DNA from: Candidatus Omnitrophota bacterium
GTDB lineage: Bacteria > Omnitrophota > Gorgyraeia > Gygaellales > Profunditerraquicolaceae
Assembly (NCBI GenBank): GCA_003644385.1
Contig: QNCD01000005.1
Location: 1-43,849, forward strand
DNA length: 43,849 nt
Direction: 5' to 3'
The position numbers were made by a program, and so were the translations under genes. The notes beneath the pieces were generated by a model. It had not been told where the DNA came from and did no database searches. It saw only the letters and a list, made by a program, of their open reading frames with translations. Position 1 is the first letter of the stretch; the number at the start of each line of letters is the position of its first letter. This document shows positions 20,419 to 30,817 of the stretch, one piece after another.

Positions 20419-21248
20419 ATGAAGCAGAATTATTATTTACCCGTCTTCTAAATTGCGACCGGCAGTATTTATACCTAAACCGGGATTTAGTTTTAGGTGA
20501 AGAGACTTCCTGCGCTGCTAGCTCGGCCTTAAGAGAAAGGATTAAGGCCAGGCCTATTCAGTATATCTTAGGTAAGGCGGATTTTATGGGATTAGAATTC
20601 CGGGTTAATCCTGATGTGTTGATACCAAGGCCGGAGACGGAGATACTGGTAGAGACGGCGATAAAAAAAAGTACGGAGTACGGAGTACAGAGTACAGAGG
20701 TTAATATTTTAGATATAGGGACGGGGTCGGGGTGTATTGCGGTGAGCCTAGCTAAATTTTTAGATAAGGTTAAAATAACCGCGACCGATATTTCAGCTAA
20801 GGCTTTGAAAGTAGCTCGGGAAAATGCTGTGTTAAACGATGTTAGCGAAAAAATAGATTTTATTAAAAGCGATATTTTTCCTCCCTACTTGCTACACTCT
20901 GCCTGTCCGCCAGCAGGCAGGGCAGCCTACGAAATAATCGTAAGCAATCCTCCTTATGTAGTTTCTTCGGATATTGATAAGCTGCAGCCGGAGATACAAT
21001 ACGAGCCGCGTATAGCTTTAGAGGCAGGCAAAGATGGATTAGGCTTTTACAGAAGGATTATCAGCGAATCACACAATTATTTAAAAAAAGAAGGCCTCTT
21101 GATTTTAGAGATGGGTTTCAGGCAGGCAAAGGCAATAAAAGAAATTTTGCACAAGAGAGGAAAATTTGAGGTATTAGAAATAATTAAAGATTACAGTGAT
21201 ATAGACAGGGTTGTAGTAGCAAGATTGATAAGCGAAAATGAGGAATAA
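20415..21248 (+). CDS. prmC: Release factor glutamine methyltransferase
   Basis: [60 protein letters not shown]; follows prfA. Confidence 0.95.
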   Translation: MNEAELLFTRLLNCDRQYLYLNRDLVLGEETSCAASSALRERIKARPIQYILGKADFMGLEFRVNPDVLIPRPETEILVETAIKKSTEYGVQSTEVNILDIGTGSGCIAVSLAKFLDKVKITATDISAKALKVARENAVLNDVSEKIDFIKSDIFPPYLLHSACPPAGRAAYEIIVSNPPYVVSSDIDKLQPEIQYEPRIALEAGKDGLGFYRRIISESHNYLKKEGLLILEMGFRQAKAIKEILHKRGKFEVLEIIKDYSDIDRVVVARLISENEE

Positions 21249-22510
21249 TGGATAAGTTGGTTATTGAAGGCGGGGTAAAGCTAAAAGGAGAGGTATCAGT
21301 ATCCGGAGCCAAGAATTCGGTTTTACCGATACTGGCGGCAACGCTTCTAACTGATGAAAAGTGCGAAATTAGCGGAACACCTAATTTGCATGATACTATT
21401 ACTATGCTTAAGATCCTGCGTGCCCTTGGAAAGAATACTGAATTTAAAAATTCAACTGTAAGGATCAGCCACAATAAACATACAAACTTTGTTGCCGATT
21501 ATAAGCTTGTCTCTACTATGCGCGCTTCATTCTGTGTTTTGGGGCCTTTGATTGCCAAGTTGAAAAAAGCCAGGGTATCTCTGCCTGGCGGATGCGTAAT
21601 CGGCATAAGGCCGGTTGATTTACATATTAAAGGAATAAAGAGTCTGGGTGTTGATATAGATATTCAGTCCGGTTACGTAATAGCCAAAACAAAACAACTT
21701 AGAGGTTCTCATATATATTTAGGAGGAATTTACGGCTCGTCGGTTTTAGCTACGGATAATGTGATGATGGCGGCAACCCTGGCCAAAGGCAAGACTATAA
21801 TCGAATCCGCAGCCTGCGAGCCGGAGGTTGAAGATCTGGCGGAATTTTTGATTAAAATGGGGGCAAAGATAAAAGGCCATGGTACCCCGATCATAGAGAT
21901 CGAGGGAGTAAAAGAGTTACACGGGGCAGCCCATACGATTATTCCGGACAGGATTGAAGCAGGAACATTTTTGATTGCTGCTTTAATTACCGGCGGGGAT
22001 ATTACCATAAAGGGCGCCTTATATAAACATTTAGGAGCAGTAATTGATAAATTACGCCAGGCAGGGGCATATATTATTAATTCTGACCATTCTATCCGCG
22101 TGCGCAGGAAAACCCGGCTTAAACCGGTAAACGTGACAACGCTGCCTTATCCGGGATTTCCTACTGATATGCAGGCGCAGATTCTAAGCCTGATGGGGAT
22201 TACTCCCGGCATAAGCGTGATTACCGAAAAAATTTATCCGGACAGGTTCATGCACGTAGCCGAACTTAACCGCATGGGCGCGCACATTCAGAGAGAAGGG
22301 CCGCATGCTATCGTAGAAGGGGCAAGGAGATTATCCGGAGCGCCGGTAATGGCTTCGGATTTACGTGCATCAGCATCTTTGGTATTAGCCGGCCTGGTAG
22401 CCAGTGGCAGGACCGATGTTTCCAGGATTTATCATTTAGACCGCGGGTACGAAAATCTGGAAATAAAGTTACAAAAATTAGGAGCACGGATCCGGAGGGG
22501 AAAAGAATGA
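21248..22510 (+). CDS. murA: UDP-N-acetylglucosamine 1-carboxyvinyltransferase
   Basis: [71 protein letters not shown]. Confidence 0.96.
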   Translation: MDKLVIEGGVKLKGEVSVSGAKNSVLPILAATLLTDEKCEISGTPNLHDTITMLKILRALGKNTEFKNSTVRISHNKHTNFVADYKLVSTMRASFCVLGPLIAKLKKARVSLPGGCVIGIRPVDLHIKGIKSLGVDIDIQSGYVIAKTKQLRGSHIYLGGIYGSSVLATDNVMMAATLAKGKTIIESAACEPEVEDLAEFLIKMGAKIKGHGTPIIEIEGVKELHGAAHTIIPDRIEAGTFLIAALITGGDITIKGALYKHLGAVIDKLRQAGAYIINSDHSIRVRRKTRLKPVNVTTLPYPGFPTDMQAQILSLMGITPGISVITEKIYPDRFMHVAELNRMGAHIQREGPHAIVEGARRLSGAPVMASDLRASASLVLAGLVASGRTDVSRIYHLDRGYENLEIKLQKLGARIRRGKE

Positions 22511-23070
22511 TATTAATGATCGATAATTATGACTCTTTTACCTATAATCTTGTGCAGTATCTGGGAGCCCTGGGAGAAAATGTAAAGGTATTCAGAAACG
22601 ACAAGATCAGCATAAAAAGAATTAAGCAGCTTAACCCTAAAAAAATCGTGATCTCACCCGGCCCGGGAAGGCCTGAGAACGCCGGTATCTCCTGTGCGCT
22701 AATAAAAGAATTAAGCGGTAAGATTCCTATCCTGGGTGTTTGTCTTGGTCATCAATGTATCGGATATGTTTTCGGCGGCCGGATTATCGGGGCAAGAAGG
22801 CTGATGCACGGAAAGACCTCAAAAATCTACCATAACAAGAAGACTATTTTTAAGGGTATACCCAATCCTTTCCAGGCAACCAGGTATCACTCTTTGATCG
22901 TTCAGAGAAATACTTTACCTGACTCACTGGAGATAATCGCTCAGACAAAGGAAAGGGAGATCATGGGTTTAAAACATAAAGATTACCCGGTTTGGGGGGT
23001 ACAGTTTCACCCGGAATCTATTTTAACCAAAGCCGGCATGAAGATCCTGAGTAATTTTCTTAGATTATGA
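22507..23070 (+). CDS. trpG: Anthranilate/aminodeoxychorismate synthase glutamine amidotransferase
   Basis: [64 protein letters not shown]. Could equally be called pabA. Confidence 0.93.
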   Translation: MILMIDNYDSFTYNLVQYLGALGENVKVFRNDKISIKRIKQLNPKKIVISPGPGRPENAGISCALIKELSGKIPILGVCLGHQCIGYVFGGRIIGARRLMHGKTSKIYHNKKTIFKGIPNPFQATRYHSLIVQRNTLPDSLEIIAQTKEREIMGLKHKDYPVWGVQFHPESILTKAGMKILSNFLRL

Positions 23071-24077
23071 TAAAAGAAGCCGTTGAAATCCTGTCTCAAA
23101 AAAAGAATTTGTCCGCAGAACAGATGCGCCAGATAATGGAAGAGATAATGACCGGCCAGGCTGAGAAAGGGGATATTATTTCTTTTCTTTTAGCCATGAA
23201 TAAAAAAGGCGAGACAGTAGAAGAGCTGACAGCCGCTGTTTCGGTAATGCGCGCTCATGCCGTAAAAATTAAACCACTGGCAAATTTAATTTTGGACACC
23301 TGCGGAACAGGAGGGGACAAAAAAGGCACTTTTAATGTTTCTACGGCAGTGGCATTCGTTGCCTGTGCAGCGGGTATCACCGTAGCCAAACACGGCAACC
23401 GCTCAGTGTCGAGCTCCTGCGGCAGCGCCGATATTCTTGAGGCCCTGGGCGTAGATATCAACATGAATAAGGAAAAAATCCAGCAGTGCCTGGATGCAAT
23501 CGGAATCGCTTTTTTATTTGCTCCGAATATGCACCCGGCAATGAAATACGCTATGCCGGCAAGAAAAGAGATAAAAGAGAAAACCATGTTTAATATTCTA
23601 GGGCCGTTGACTAACCCTGCCGGCGCCACGCACCAGTTAATCGGAGTCTATGATAACCGCTTCCGTGAAATATTGGCTGAGGTTTTAGTCAGCCTGGGGA
23701 CAGTGCATGCTATGGTGGTGCATTCAAAAGAGGGGCTCGATGAAATAAGCACCGCAGAAGTAACCTATGTATCCGAAGCTAAAGATTCAAGGGTGCATAG
23801 TTATGCCATAAATCCGCAATCACTGTGTTTTAGAAAAAACACTTTAGAGCAGCTTAAAGGAACAACCGCTTTAGAAAACGCCCGGATTTTGATTGAGATT
23901 TTTAAAGGAGAAAAAAGCCCTTACCGGGATATAGTGATTTTGAATGCAGCAGCAGCGATTTATGTTGCTGATAAGGCCGGCTCATTAGAAGAAGGGATAA
24001 AGCTGGCCGCTGAATCAATTGATTCCGGGAAGGCTTTAACAAAATTAGAGGAGCTAAAGGAGTATTCGCGCAAATGA
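23067..24077 (+). CDS. trpD: Anthranilate phosphoribosyltransferase
   Basis: [67 protein letters not shown]. Confidence 0.96.
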   Translation: MIKEAVEILSQKKNLSAEQMRQIMEEIMTGQAEKGDIISFLLAMNKKGETVEELTAAVSVMRAHAVKIKPLANLILDTCGTGGDKKGTFNVSTAVAFVACAAGITVAKHGNRSVSSSCGSADILEALGVDINMNKEKIQQCLDAIGIAFLFAPNMHPAMKYAMPARKEIKEKTMFNILGPLTNPAGATHQLIGVYDNRFREILAEVLVSLGTVHAMVVHSKEGLDEISTAEVTYVSEAKDSRVHSYAINPQSLCFRKNTLEQLKGTTALENARILIEIFKGEKSPYRDIVILNAAAAIYVADKAGSLEEGIKLAAESIDSGKALTKLEELKEYSRK

Positions 24078-24934
24078 GCAAAGACGTCTTAAAGGAGATA
24101 GTCTTAAAGAAAAAAGAAAAAATCCTGATTGCAAAACAGCAGTTACCGGAAGAACTTTTGACTGTAAAGGTAAAAGATTTGGCCCCTGCCAGGGCTTTTA
24201 TCGCAGCACTTAATAAACCGAGGCAGATTACGCTGATTGCAGAAATCAAAAAACAATCCCCCTCCGCAGGCCTGTTGCGCGAAGATTTCAATCCGGTTGA
24301 GATCGCAAAAGCCTATCAGGAAGCAGGGGCCCATGCGGTTTCAGTATTAACCGAAGAGGATAATTTTTCCGGAGATATCAACTACATCAATCAGGTAAAG
24401 GCAGCAGTCAATTTACCGATATTAAGAAAGGATTTTATCCTCCAGCCCTACCAGATTTATGAATCGCGGTATTTCGGAGCTGACGCAGTGCTTTTGATCG
24501 CCGATATCCTGACTAAAGAACAATTAACGCAGTTAATCCAGCTGGCTGATAGCCTTGGTCTTGATTCTCTGGTTGAGGTGCATACCGAAAAAGAACTGAA
24601 GAAGATACTAAGTTTAAAAATTGCGCCTCTTGCTGCAGGGCCGGAACCCGAAGGAGCAATTAAGAAAAGCAAGGACAAAGAAAAGAAATTTATTGATTTT
24701 GCCATCGGGATTAATAACCGCGATCTGCATACCTTGGAGGTTGACCCGAAGATAACCGAGAAGCTTTACATATTGATTCCCAAGGAAAGGACCGTAGTTG
24801 TAGAGAGCGGTTTAAAGAGTTCGCAGGATGTTTTATTCTTAAAGATATTGGGAGTAAACGCGGTATTAATCGGTAGCGCCTTTATGCAGGCGCCGGATAT
24901 CATAGCTAAGGTACATGAGATGATGGGGTGGTAA
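24074..24934 (+). CDS. trpC: Indole-3-glycerol phosphate synthase
   Basis: LIAEIKKQSPSAGLLREDFNPVEIAKAYQEAGAHAVSVLTEEDNFSGD; LPILRKDFILQPYQIYESRYFGADAVLLI; IGINNRDL. Confidence 0.96.
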   Translation: MSKDVLKEIVLKKKEKILIAKQQLPEELLTVKVKDLAPARAFIAALNKPRQITLIAEIKKQSPSAGLLREDFNPVEIAKAYQEAGAHAVSVLTEEDNFSGDINYINQVKAAVNLPILRKDFILQPYQIYESRYFGADAVLLIADILTKEQLTQLIQLADSLGLDSLVEVHTEKELKKILSLKIAPLAAGPEPEGAIKKSKDKEKKFIDFAIGINNRDLHTLEVDPKITEKLYILIPKERTVVVESGLKSSQDVLFLKILGVNAVLIGSAFMQAPDIIAKVHEMMGW

Positions 24935-24973
24935 TTTTAAGTACGGAGTACAGCGTACAGAGTACAGAGCAAA

Positions 24974-25591
24974 ATGGTTAAAGTAAAGATTTGCGGGATT
25001 ACTAATTTGGCAGATGCAGTAAAGGCGGTGATTTTAGGCGCAGGCGCCCTGGGTTTTGTCTTTTATAAGAAGAGCCCGCGCTACATCGCCCCTAAAAAAG
25101 CAAAAGAGATAATTAAGCTGATGCCGAAAAGAATTCTTAAAGTAGGCGTTTTTGTCAATGCAAAAGAAAAAAGCATAAAAGATATTGCGCGTACTTGTAA
25201 ATTAGACTTATTGCAGTTCCACGCAGATGAAACCCCGGAATTCTGTAGCAAGTTTAAAGGATACAGGATTATCAAGGCATTCAGAGTAAAAGGAAAAATA
25301 GATTTAAAAAGAATCGCTGAATATAAAACCTATGCTTATCTTTTTGATACTTTCTCCAAAACAAAATTCGGGGGTACGGGTAAGGCATTTAACCGTAAAG
25401 CGCTAAAAGATATCCATAAGTTAAAACAAAAAGTATTTCTTTCTGGCGGCTTAAACGCAAGGAATGTAAAACAGGCAGTTAAAACCGTGCGCCCTGACTG
25501 GGTGGATGTTTCAAGCGCCGTGGAGACCTCACCCGGCAGAAAAGACTACAAAAAAATCCGTGATTTTATCAAGGGGACGTTTCTCATATAA
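24974..25591 (+). CDS. trpF: Phosphoribosylanthranilate isomerase
   Basis: KVKICGITNLADAVKAVILGAGALGFVFYKKSPRYI; LDLLQFHADETPEFC; LSGGLNARNVKQAV; VDVSSAVETSPGRKD. Confidence 0.95.
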   Translation: MVKVKICGITNLADAVKAVILGAGALGFVFYKKSPRYIAPKKAKEIIKLMPKRILKVGVFVNAKEKSIKDIARTCKLDLLQFHADETPEFCSKFKGYRIIKAFRVKGKIDLKRIAEYKTYAYLFDTFSKTKFGGTGKAFNRKALKDIHKLKQKVFLSGGLNARNVKQAVKTVRPDWVDVSSAVETSPGRKDYKKIRDFIKGTFLI

Positions 25592-25669
25592 GCAACCTCT
25601 TGAATTATAAAAAGTTACAAAAATTTCTGCACAGAGTTTATATATTTTAAAAACATTGTCGTAAGCCGG

Positions 25670-25698
25670 TTGACAGAAATAGATAATTTACCTATAAT
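25670..25698 (+). promoter_or_regulatory. Sigma70-type promoter for trpB
   Basis: Consensus TTGACA (25670-25675), 17-nt spacer, TATAAT (25693-25698), 32 nt upstream of the trpB ATG. Confidence 0.8.
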
Positions 25699-25729
25699 AA
25701 ACCAAAGTATTTATTAGGAGAAATAAAAG

Positions 25730-26908
25730 ATGTTACCGGATAAAAAAGGACATTTTGGGAATTTCGGCGGAAAGTTTGTGCCTGAGACACTGATGTCTGC
25801 TCTAGGCGAACTTGAAAAAGAATATTCTTTAGCAAAAAAGGACAAAAAATTCAAGGCGCAGTTTGCTTATTATCTTAAGGATTACGCCGGCAGGCCCACG
25901 CCTTTATATTTTGCCAGAAGGTTAAGCGAATTATTGGGTATGAGGATATATCTCAAGCGCGAAGACCTGCTGCATACCGGTGCGCATAAATTAAATAATA
26001 CCCTGGGCCAGATATTGTTGGCTTTAAGGATGAAGAAAAAGCGCATTATTGCCGAGACCGGCGCCGGCCAGCACGGAGTAGCTACAGCAACAGTGGCAGC
26101 TTTATTCGGCCTTGAATGCGATGTCTATATGGGTACAGAAGACATCGAGAGGCAAAGGATAAATGTCTTCAGGGTGAAGCTGTTGGGCGCAAGGGTGATT
26201 CCGGTAAAAAGCGGCTCCAGGACCCTAAAAGATGCCACTACAGAAGCAATCCGCGACTGGGTGACTAATGTCAATACTACTCACTATATTATCGGTTCAG
26301 TAGTCGGGCCGCATCCTTATCCGATGATGGTGCGCGACTTCCAGGCTGTTATAGGCAGGGAGGCGCGGCAGCAAATATTAGCCAGGGAAAAAAGGCTTCC
26401 TGATTATCTGGTTGCCTGCGTCGGCGGCGGAAGTAATGCCATAGGGCTCTTTCATGCCTTTTTCAAAGATAAAAAAGTAAAATTTATCGGAGTAGAAGCA
26501 GCCGGTTTCGGCTTGGCTTCAGGTAAACACGCTGCCACTTTAGTCAAAGGAGGGGTGGGAGTCTTACATGGGACAAAATCCGCTTTATTAGAAGATAAAT
26601 TCGGCCAGATTAATACCGCCCATTCAATTGCCGCGGGTTTAGATTATCCCGGCGTCGGACCGGAACATGCTTATTATAAAAAAATAGGCCGGGCCGATTA
26701 TGCGGCAGTGGACGACAAACAGGCCTTAGAAGGCTTCGGGCTATTATCTGAAACCGAAGGGATCATCCCTGCGCTTGAGCCGGCGCACGCAATTTATTAC
26801 TTAAAGAAGTTAAAGGCAAAAACAAAGAAAAATTCTCTGGTAATCCTTTGTCTTTCCGGTAGGGGGGATAAAGATATACATTTAATAAGCGAGAAATTAA
26901 AACTATGA
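25730..26908 (+). CDS. trpB: Tryptophan synthase beta chain
   Basis: [79 protein letters not shown]. Confidence 0.97.
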   Translation: MLPDKKGHFGNFGGKFVPETLMSALGELEKEYSLAKKDKKFKAQFAYYLKDYAGRPTPLYFARRLSELLGMRIYLKREDLLHTGAHKLNNTLGQILLALRMKKKRIIAETGAGQHGVATATVAALFGLECDVYMGTEDIERQRINVFRVKLLGARVIPVKSGSRTLKDATTEAIRDWVTNVNTTHYIIGSVVGPHPYPMMVRDFQAVIGREARQQILAREKRLPDYLVACVGGGSNAIGLFHAFFKDKKVKFIGVEAAGFGLASGKHAATLVKGGVGVLHGTKSALLEDKFGQINTAHSIAAGLDYPGVGPEHAYYKKIGRADYAAVDDKQALEGFGLLSETEGIIPALEPAHAIYYLKKLKAKTKKNSLVILCLSGRGDKDIHLISEKLKL

Positions 26909-26964
26909 ATCCCGCCACCGGGTGAAATAGATTTATAAATTTTTGAATACTTAAGAGGACCAGG

Positions 26965-27753
26965 ATGAACCGAATCGATAAGAAATTTAAAGCGCTAAAA
27001 AAAGCAAAGAAAAAAGCATTCATTATTTTTATCACCGCAGGCTTTCCGGATTTAAAAACCACTGAGAAGCTGATTTTAAGCCTTGGTGATTCGGCAGCCG
27101 ACATTCTGGAACTCGGAGTTCCCTTTTCCGACCCCTTAGCTGATGGGCCGATAATTCAGGAATCGTCGCAGGCAGCTTTAAAAAAAGGGACTAATCTGAA
27201 CCGGATTTTGAATCTGGTAAAGAAGGTGCGCAAACATACCCAGGTCCCTATTTGCCTGATGACATATTACAACCCCATATATTGCTTCGGCGAAGAAAAA
27301 TTCATTAAAGCCGCCAGCCAGGCAGGCGTAGACGGAGTAATCATCCCTGATTTGCCGCCTGAAGAGGCAGGCGAATTTATTAAGACCGCAAACAAATCCG
27401 GATTGCATAATATTTGTTTTCTTTCGCCTACTAGCGCAAAAGAGCGCGTCGGCTACATTTCTAACAAAGCAAAAGGCTTCATTTATTACGTTTCTTTAAC
27501 CGGCGTAACCGGGCCGCGCAAAGCCTTGCCTAAAGACCTGATCAGCCACCTGAAATCTATCAGGAGAAAGATTAAAAAGCCGCTTTGCGTAGGATTCGGA
27601 ATTTCCGCGCCTGCCCAGGTCAGGCAGATACAGAAAGTAGCCGACGGAGCAATCGTAGGAAGCGCGATTGTCAAGCAGATAAAGAATAATATAGGTAAGC
27701 CTGATTTAGTAAAAAAAGTAACCCTTTTTGCAGAAAAATTAGCCCGCGCATAA
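26965..27753 (+). CDS. trpA: Tryptophan synthase alpha chain
   Basis: FITAGFPDLKTT; DILELGVPFSDPLADGPIIQESSQAAL; DGVIIPDLPPEEA; GFIYYVSLTGVTGPR. Confidence 0.97.
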   Translation: MNRIDKKFKALKKAKKKAFIIFITAGFPDLKTTEKLILSLGDSAADILELGVPFSDPLADGPIIQESSQAALKKGTNLNRILNLVKKVRKHTQVPICLMTYYNPIYCFGEEKFIKAASQAGVDGVIIPDLPPEEAGEFIKTANKSGLHNICFLSPTSAKERVGYISNKAKGFIYYVSLTGVTGPRKALPKDLISHLKSIRRKIKKPLCVGFGISAPAQVRQIQKVADGAIVGSAIVKQIKNNIGKPDLVKKVTLFAEKLARA

Positions 27754-29016
27754 ATGTATAACAAGAAGATTTTAGATAACGGCTTAAAAATCATATCTCA
27801 CCTGATGCCGGATAAGCTCTCCGTTGCCGTGGGAGTCTGGATTAAGGTCGGCGGAAGGTATGAGCCTTTTAAGCTGAAGGGAATTGCGCATTATCTGGAG
27901 CATTTGATTTTTAAAGGAAGCAAAAAATACTCCTGCCGCAAAATAAAAGAATCTATCGAAGGCGTGGGCGGGTCTTTAAACGGTTTTACTTCCGAGGAGC
28001 TGACTTGCTTCTTGGCCAAGGTCCCCAGGCAATATTTAGGCCTGGCCCTGGATATTTTGACCGATATGACCCTCAACCCTTTATTGCGCAGGGAAGAGGT
28101 GGAAAAGGAGAGGGCAGTAATCCTGGAAGAAATAAAAATGTATATTGACCAACCCAGAAGCCATAAATACGAGCTCCTGGATGAATTGCTTTGGCCAAAC
28201 CAGCCCCTAGGCATGCCGATTATCGGCACAGTAACATCGGTTTCCGGGATTAACCGCGAAAAGCTGCATGCTTTTCAAAAACAATATTATACTGCTTCAA
28301 ATATCATAATCAGTGTAGCAGGGGCATTTAACCAGAACAAACTGGTAAAGAATATCGCCGATAAATTCCGTATTTTTAAACCTGCTGTTGTAACTTCCTT
28401 TTCGCATGCCAGGCAGGAGCAGGATAAGCCGCGCTTTAAGCTTCTGCACAAAGCAACCGAGCAGACCCACCTGGCGATCGGGTTTCACGGTTTAGACCTG
28501 AAACACCCGTTAAGATTTGCCCTGTCATTATTAAATATAATACTGGGAGCAAATATGTCCAGCCGGCTTTTTAATGAATTAAGGGAAAAAAGAGGCCTGG
28601 CTTATGAGATCGGTACACAGGTAAAATATTTTCTCGATACCGGCGCATTTATCATTCACGCCGGAATCGATAACCGCAAGGTCTCAGAGAGTATCGCTTT
28701 AATTTTAAAGGAACTGAGAAAGCTTAAAACTAATCCGGTAACCAAGAGTGAATTCAGGCGCGCCAGAGATTTCTTCAAGGGCCAGATTATGCTTGCGCTT
28801 GAGGATACGCTTGACCATATGCTCTGGGTCGGAGAATCAACCGCTACTTTAGATAAAGTTTTTACGCTAAAAGATATTATCAGGGAAGTGGACAGGATAA
28901 GCCCGGGAGACCTTAGAAAATTAGCCAAAGATATTTTTCGGGAAAAGAGCCTGAACCTGGCGTTAATCGGCCCGCTTCAAGAAAAAGAAATTCAGAAAAC
29001 GCTTAAACTGAATTAA
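27754..29016 (+). CDS. M16 family zinc peptidase
   Basis: HYLEHLIFKGSKKY (HxxEH) with downstream glutamate region; KERAVILEEIKMYIDQP; SSRLFNELREKRGLAYEI. Confidence 0.94.
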   Translation: MYNKKILDNGLKIISHLMPDKLSVAVGVWIKVGGRYEPFKLKGIAHYLEHLIFKGSKKYSCRKIKESIEGVGGSLNGFTSEELTCFLAKVPRQYLGLALDILTDMTLNPLLRREEVEKERAVILEEIKMYIDQPRSHKYELLDELLWPNQPLGMPIIGTVTSVSGINREKLHAFQKQYYTASNIIISVAGAFNQNKLVKNIADKFRIFKPAVVTSFSHARQEQDKPRFKLLHKATEQTHLAIGFHGLDLKHPLRFALSLLNIILGANMSSRLFNELREKRGLAYEIGTQVKYFLDTGAFIIHAGIDNRKVSESIALILKELRKLKTNPVTKSEFRRARDFFKGQIMLALEDTLDHMLWVGESTATLDKVFTLKDIIREVDRISPGDLRKLAKDIFREKSLNLALIGPLQEKEIQKTLKLN

Positions 29017-29017
29017 G

Positions 29018-30019
29018 ATGCCTTTTGCCTTGCCTTTACCAGTAATATTAATAATCATCGCCGTACTTGCCTTTTTTTCTTTTTTCTTTTCTGCTTCTGA
29101 GACCGCGGTGATCGGTTTAAGTAAAATCCGCCTGCGCAATATGGTGGCCAAGGGCATCCGCTCGGCAAAAAATATCCAGCGCCTGATTACCAAGCTGGAT
29201 AAATTTATTGCCGCTATATTAATCGGCAATGATTTCGTCAATATCGGAATCTCAGCCATCATAACCGCGATATTCGTGCATCTCCTCGGTTATCACTGGG
29301 GTGTTTTGACAGCTACTCTTGTTTCTTCTTTATTTGTTTTGATTTTCTGCGAGATCACCCCGAAGATCCTTGCTACCAAACATACTGAAAAAATCGCGCT
29401 TTTTACCGCTCCGTTTATGGAGCTGGCGATAAAAATATTCCATCCTCTGATTTTTATCTTTACTTCAACAAGCAATCTGATCTTAAGGGCATTGAGAACA
29501 AAGCCCACTAAAAGGTCTCCGCTGATCACCGAAGAGGAGATTCGCCTGATGATTGAGCTGGGCAAGGAAGAGGGGGTCTTAAGCGACGAGGAAAGAAAAA
29601 TGCTGCACCGTATTTTTTTATTCGGCGACATCAAGGTAAGAGAGGTTATGGTGCACAAGGATAAAATGGTGGCGGTAAATATAAATTCCAGCGAAGAGGA
29701 GGTAATGAATATTTTTGTCGAGCAGGGCCATGCGCGCATCCCGGTTTACGAGGGGTCACTGGATAAAATAGTCGGTATTATCTACGCCCGCGACCTGCTT
29801 TATATACTGCGCGATAAGAAGCTGTTTGTGTTGCGTGATTTGGTGCATTCGGCTTATTATGTCGGAGCAAATGCCAGGGTTAATGATGTTTTAAAGAAAT
29901 TCCAGGTGGACAGAATACAGATTGCTATTGTGGTTGATGCTCAGAAAAACACCCTGGGGCTGGTGACGCTGGAAGACCTAATGGAGGAGATAGTCGGGGA
30001 GATCGAGGAAGAGAAGTAG
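29018..30019 (+). CDS. CNNM (DUF21) plus CBS-pair membrane protein, hemolysin C/CorC-like
   Basis: N-terminal TM helices with SASETAVIGLSKIRLRNM; CBS pair VREVMVHKDKMVAV...HARIPVYEGSLDKIVGIIYARDLL...LGLVTLEDLMEEIVGEIEEE. Confidence 0.9.
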   Translation: MPFALPLPVILIIIAVLAFFSFFFSASETAVIGLSKIRLRNMVAKGIRSAKNIQRLITKLDKFIAAILIGNDFVNIGISAIITAIFVHLLGYHWGVLTATLVSSLFVLIFCEITPKILATKHTEKIALFTAPFMELAIKIFHPLIFIFTSTSNLILRALRTKPTKRSPLITEEEIRLMIELGKEEGVLSDEERKMLHRIFLFGDIKVREVMVHKDKMVAVNINSSEEEVMNIFVEQGHARIPVYEGSLDKIVGIIYARDLLYILRDKKLFVLRDLVHSAYYVGANARVNDVLKKFQVDRIQIAIVVDAQKNTLGLVTLEDLMEEIVGEIEEEK

Positions 30020-30031
30020 CGTATGAAAAGA

Positions 30032-30060
30032 TTGACATAGGTAACAAGCTATGGTATTAT
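30032..30060 (+). promoter_or_regulatory. Sigma70-type promoter upstream of the DUF5679-like/rsfS unit
   Basis: TTGACA (30032-30037), 17-nt spacer, TATTAT (30055-30060). Confidence 0.65.
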
Positions 30061-30123
30061 TTTTTAAGAATAAAAATATATTTAATTACAGCTGTAGTAA
30101 GAAGCTAAAAAGGAGGAAGAGAA

Positions 30124-30273
30124 ATGGCAGAAACAGGATATTGCGTAAAATGCAAAGCTAAGAAAGAAATGAAGGATGAGCAGAAAGTGACTATGAAGAA
30201 CGGCCGCCTGGCAGTAAAAGGAAAATGCCCTGATTGCGGAACCGGCATGTATAAGATTTTAGGGAAAAAATAA
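30124..30273 (+). CDS. Small two-CxxC (zinc-ribbon-like) protein, DUF5679-like, 49 aa
   Basis: Read directly (not in ORF track): MAETGYCVKCKAKKEMKDEQKVTMKNGRLAVKGKCPDCGTGMYKILGKK, preceded by aaaaaggaggaagagaaATG. Confidence 0.85.
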   Translation: MAETGYCVKCKAKKEMKDEQKVTMKNGRLAVKGKCPDCGTGMYKILGKK

Positions 30274-30282
30274 CGATAGATT

Positions 30283-30380
30283 ATCCTCGCGCCTGAATAC
30301 TTAGATTAAAGGCGCTAGGGATCAATTCGTCCCCGTTACTTTGTTTCGCAAAGCAAAACAGCGGGGACTCATTGCGGAGG
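30283..30380 (+). promoter_or_regulatory. Structured leader motif, copy 3 (upstream of rsfS)
   Basis: P1 ATCCT/GGGAT (30283-30287/30318-30322); P2 GCGCC/GGCGC (30289-30293/30311-30315); CAATTCG (30323-30329); P3 GTCCCCG...CGGGGAC; CTCATTG (30368-30374); then CGGAGG. Confidence 0.75.
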
Positions 30381-30740
30381 AATTCTCTAATAGAAGCAAA
30401 AGATATAGCGCTACGTGTAGCCGGGGTAGCCAAATCCAAGAAAGCCCAGCGCGTGCTTGCGCTGGATATGCGCAAAATCTGCACTTTTTGCGATTACTTT
30501 GTGATTTTAAGCGCTACCTCCTTGAAGCAGGTTAATGCCTTTGCCGAGGCTATCACTGAGGATTTGGCAAAGATTAGGATAAAATCTCTCTCAAAGCGTG
30601 ACTCTCATAATGATTCAGGCTGGGTGGTTTTGGATTACAGCAGTGTGATAGTACACATCTTTTTTAAACCGCTGAGAGAGTTTTATTCTTTGGAGCGCCT
30701 GTGGGCGGACGCAAAGCGGATGAGATTGCCCCGCGTTTAA
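30372..30740 (+). CDS. rsfS: Ribosomal silencing factor RsfS
   Basis: AQRVLALDMRKICTFCDYFVILSATSLKQVNAFAEAI...DSGWVVLDYSSVIVHIFFKPLREFYSLERLWADAKR. The start shown (TTG 30372) lies inside the leader and RBS; the true start is probably near 30390. Confidence 0.9.
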   Translation: MRRNSLIEAKDIALRVAGVAKSKKAQRVLALDMRKICTFCDYFVILSATSLKQVNAFAEAITEDLAKIRIKSLSKRDSHNDSGWVVLDYSSVIVHIFFKPLREFYSLERLWADAKRMRLPRV

Positions 30741-30817
30741 AGTGTTAATATCTTAAACTTGCCCGGGCCCAAAACCTTACCTTTTAATTTCACACCCGTT
30801 TTAATAGTAAAATCAGC

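Noticed and set aside
30341-30535. 64-aa ORF over the rsfS leader and start
   Set aside because: Out of frame with conserved rsfS and overlapping the structured leader; no RBS.
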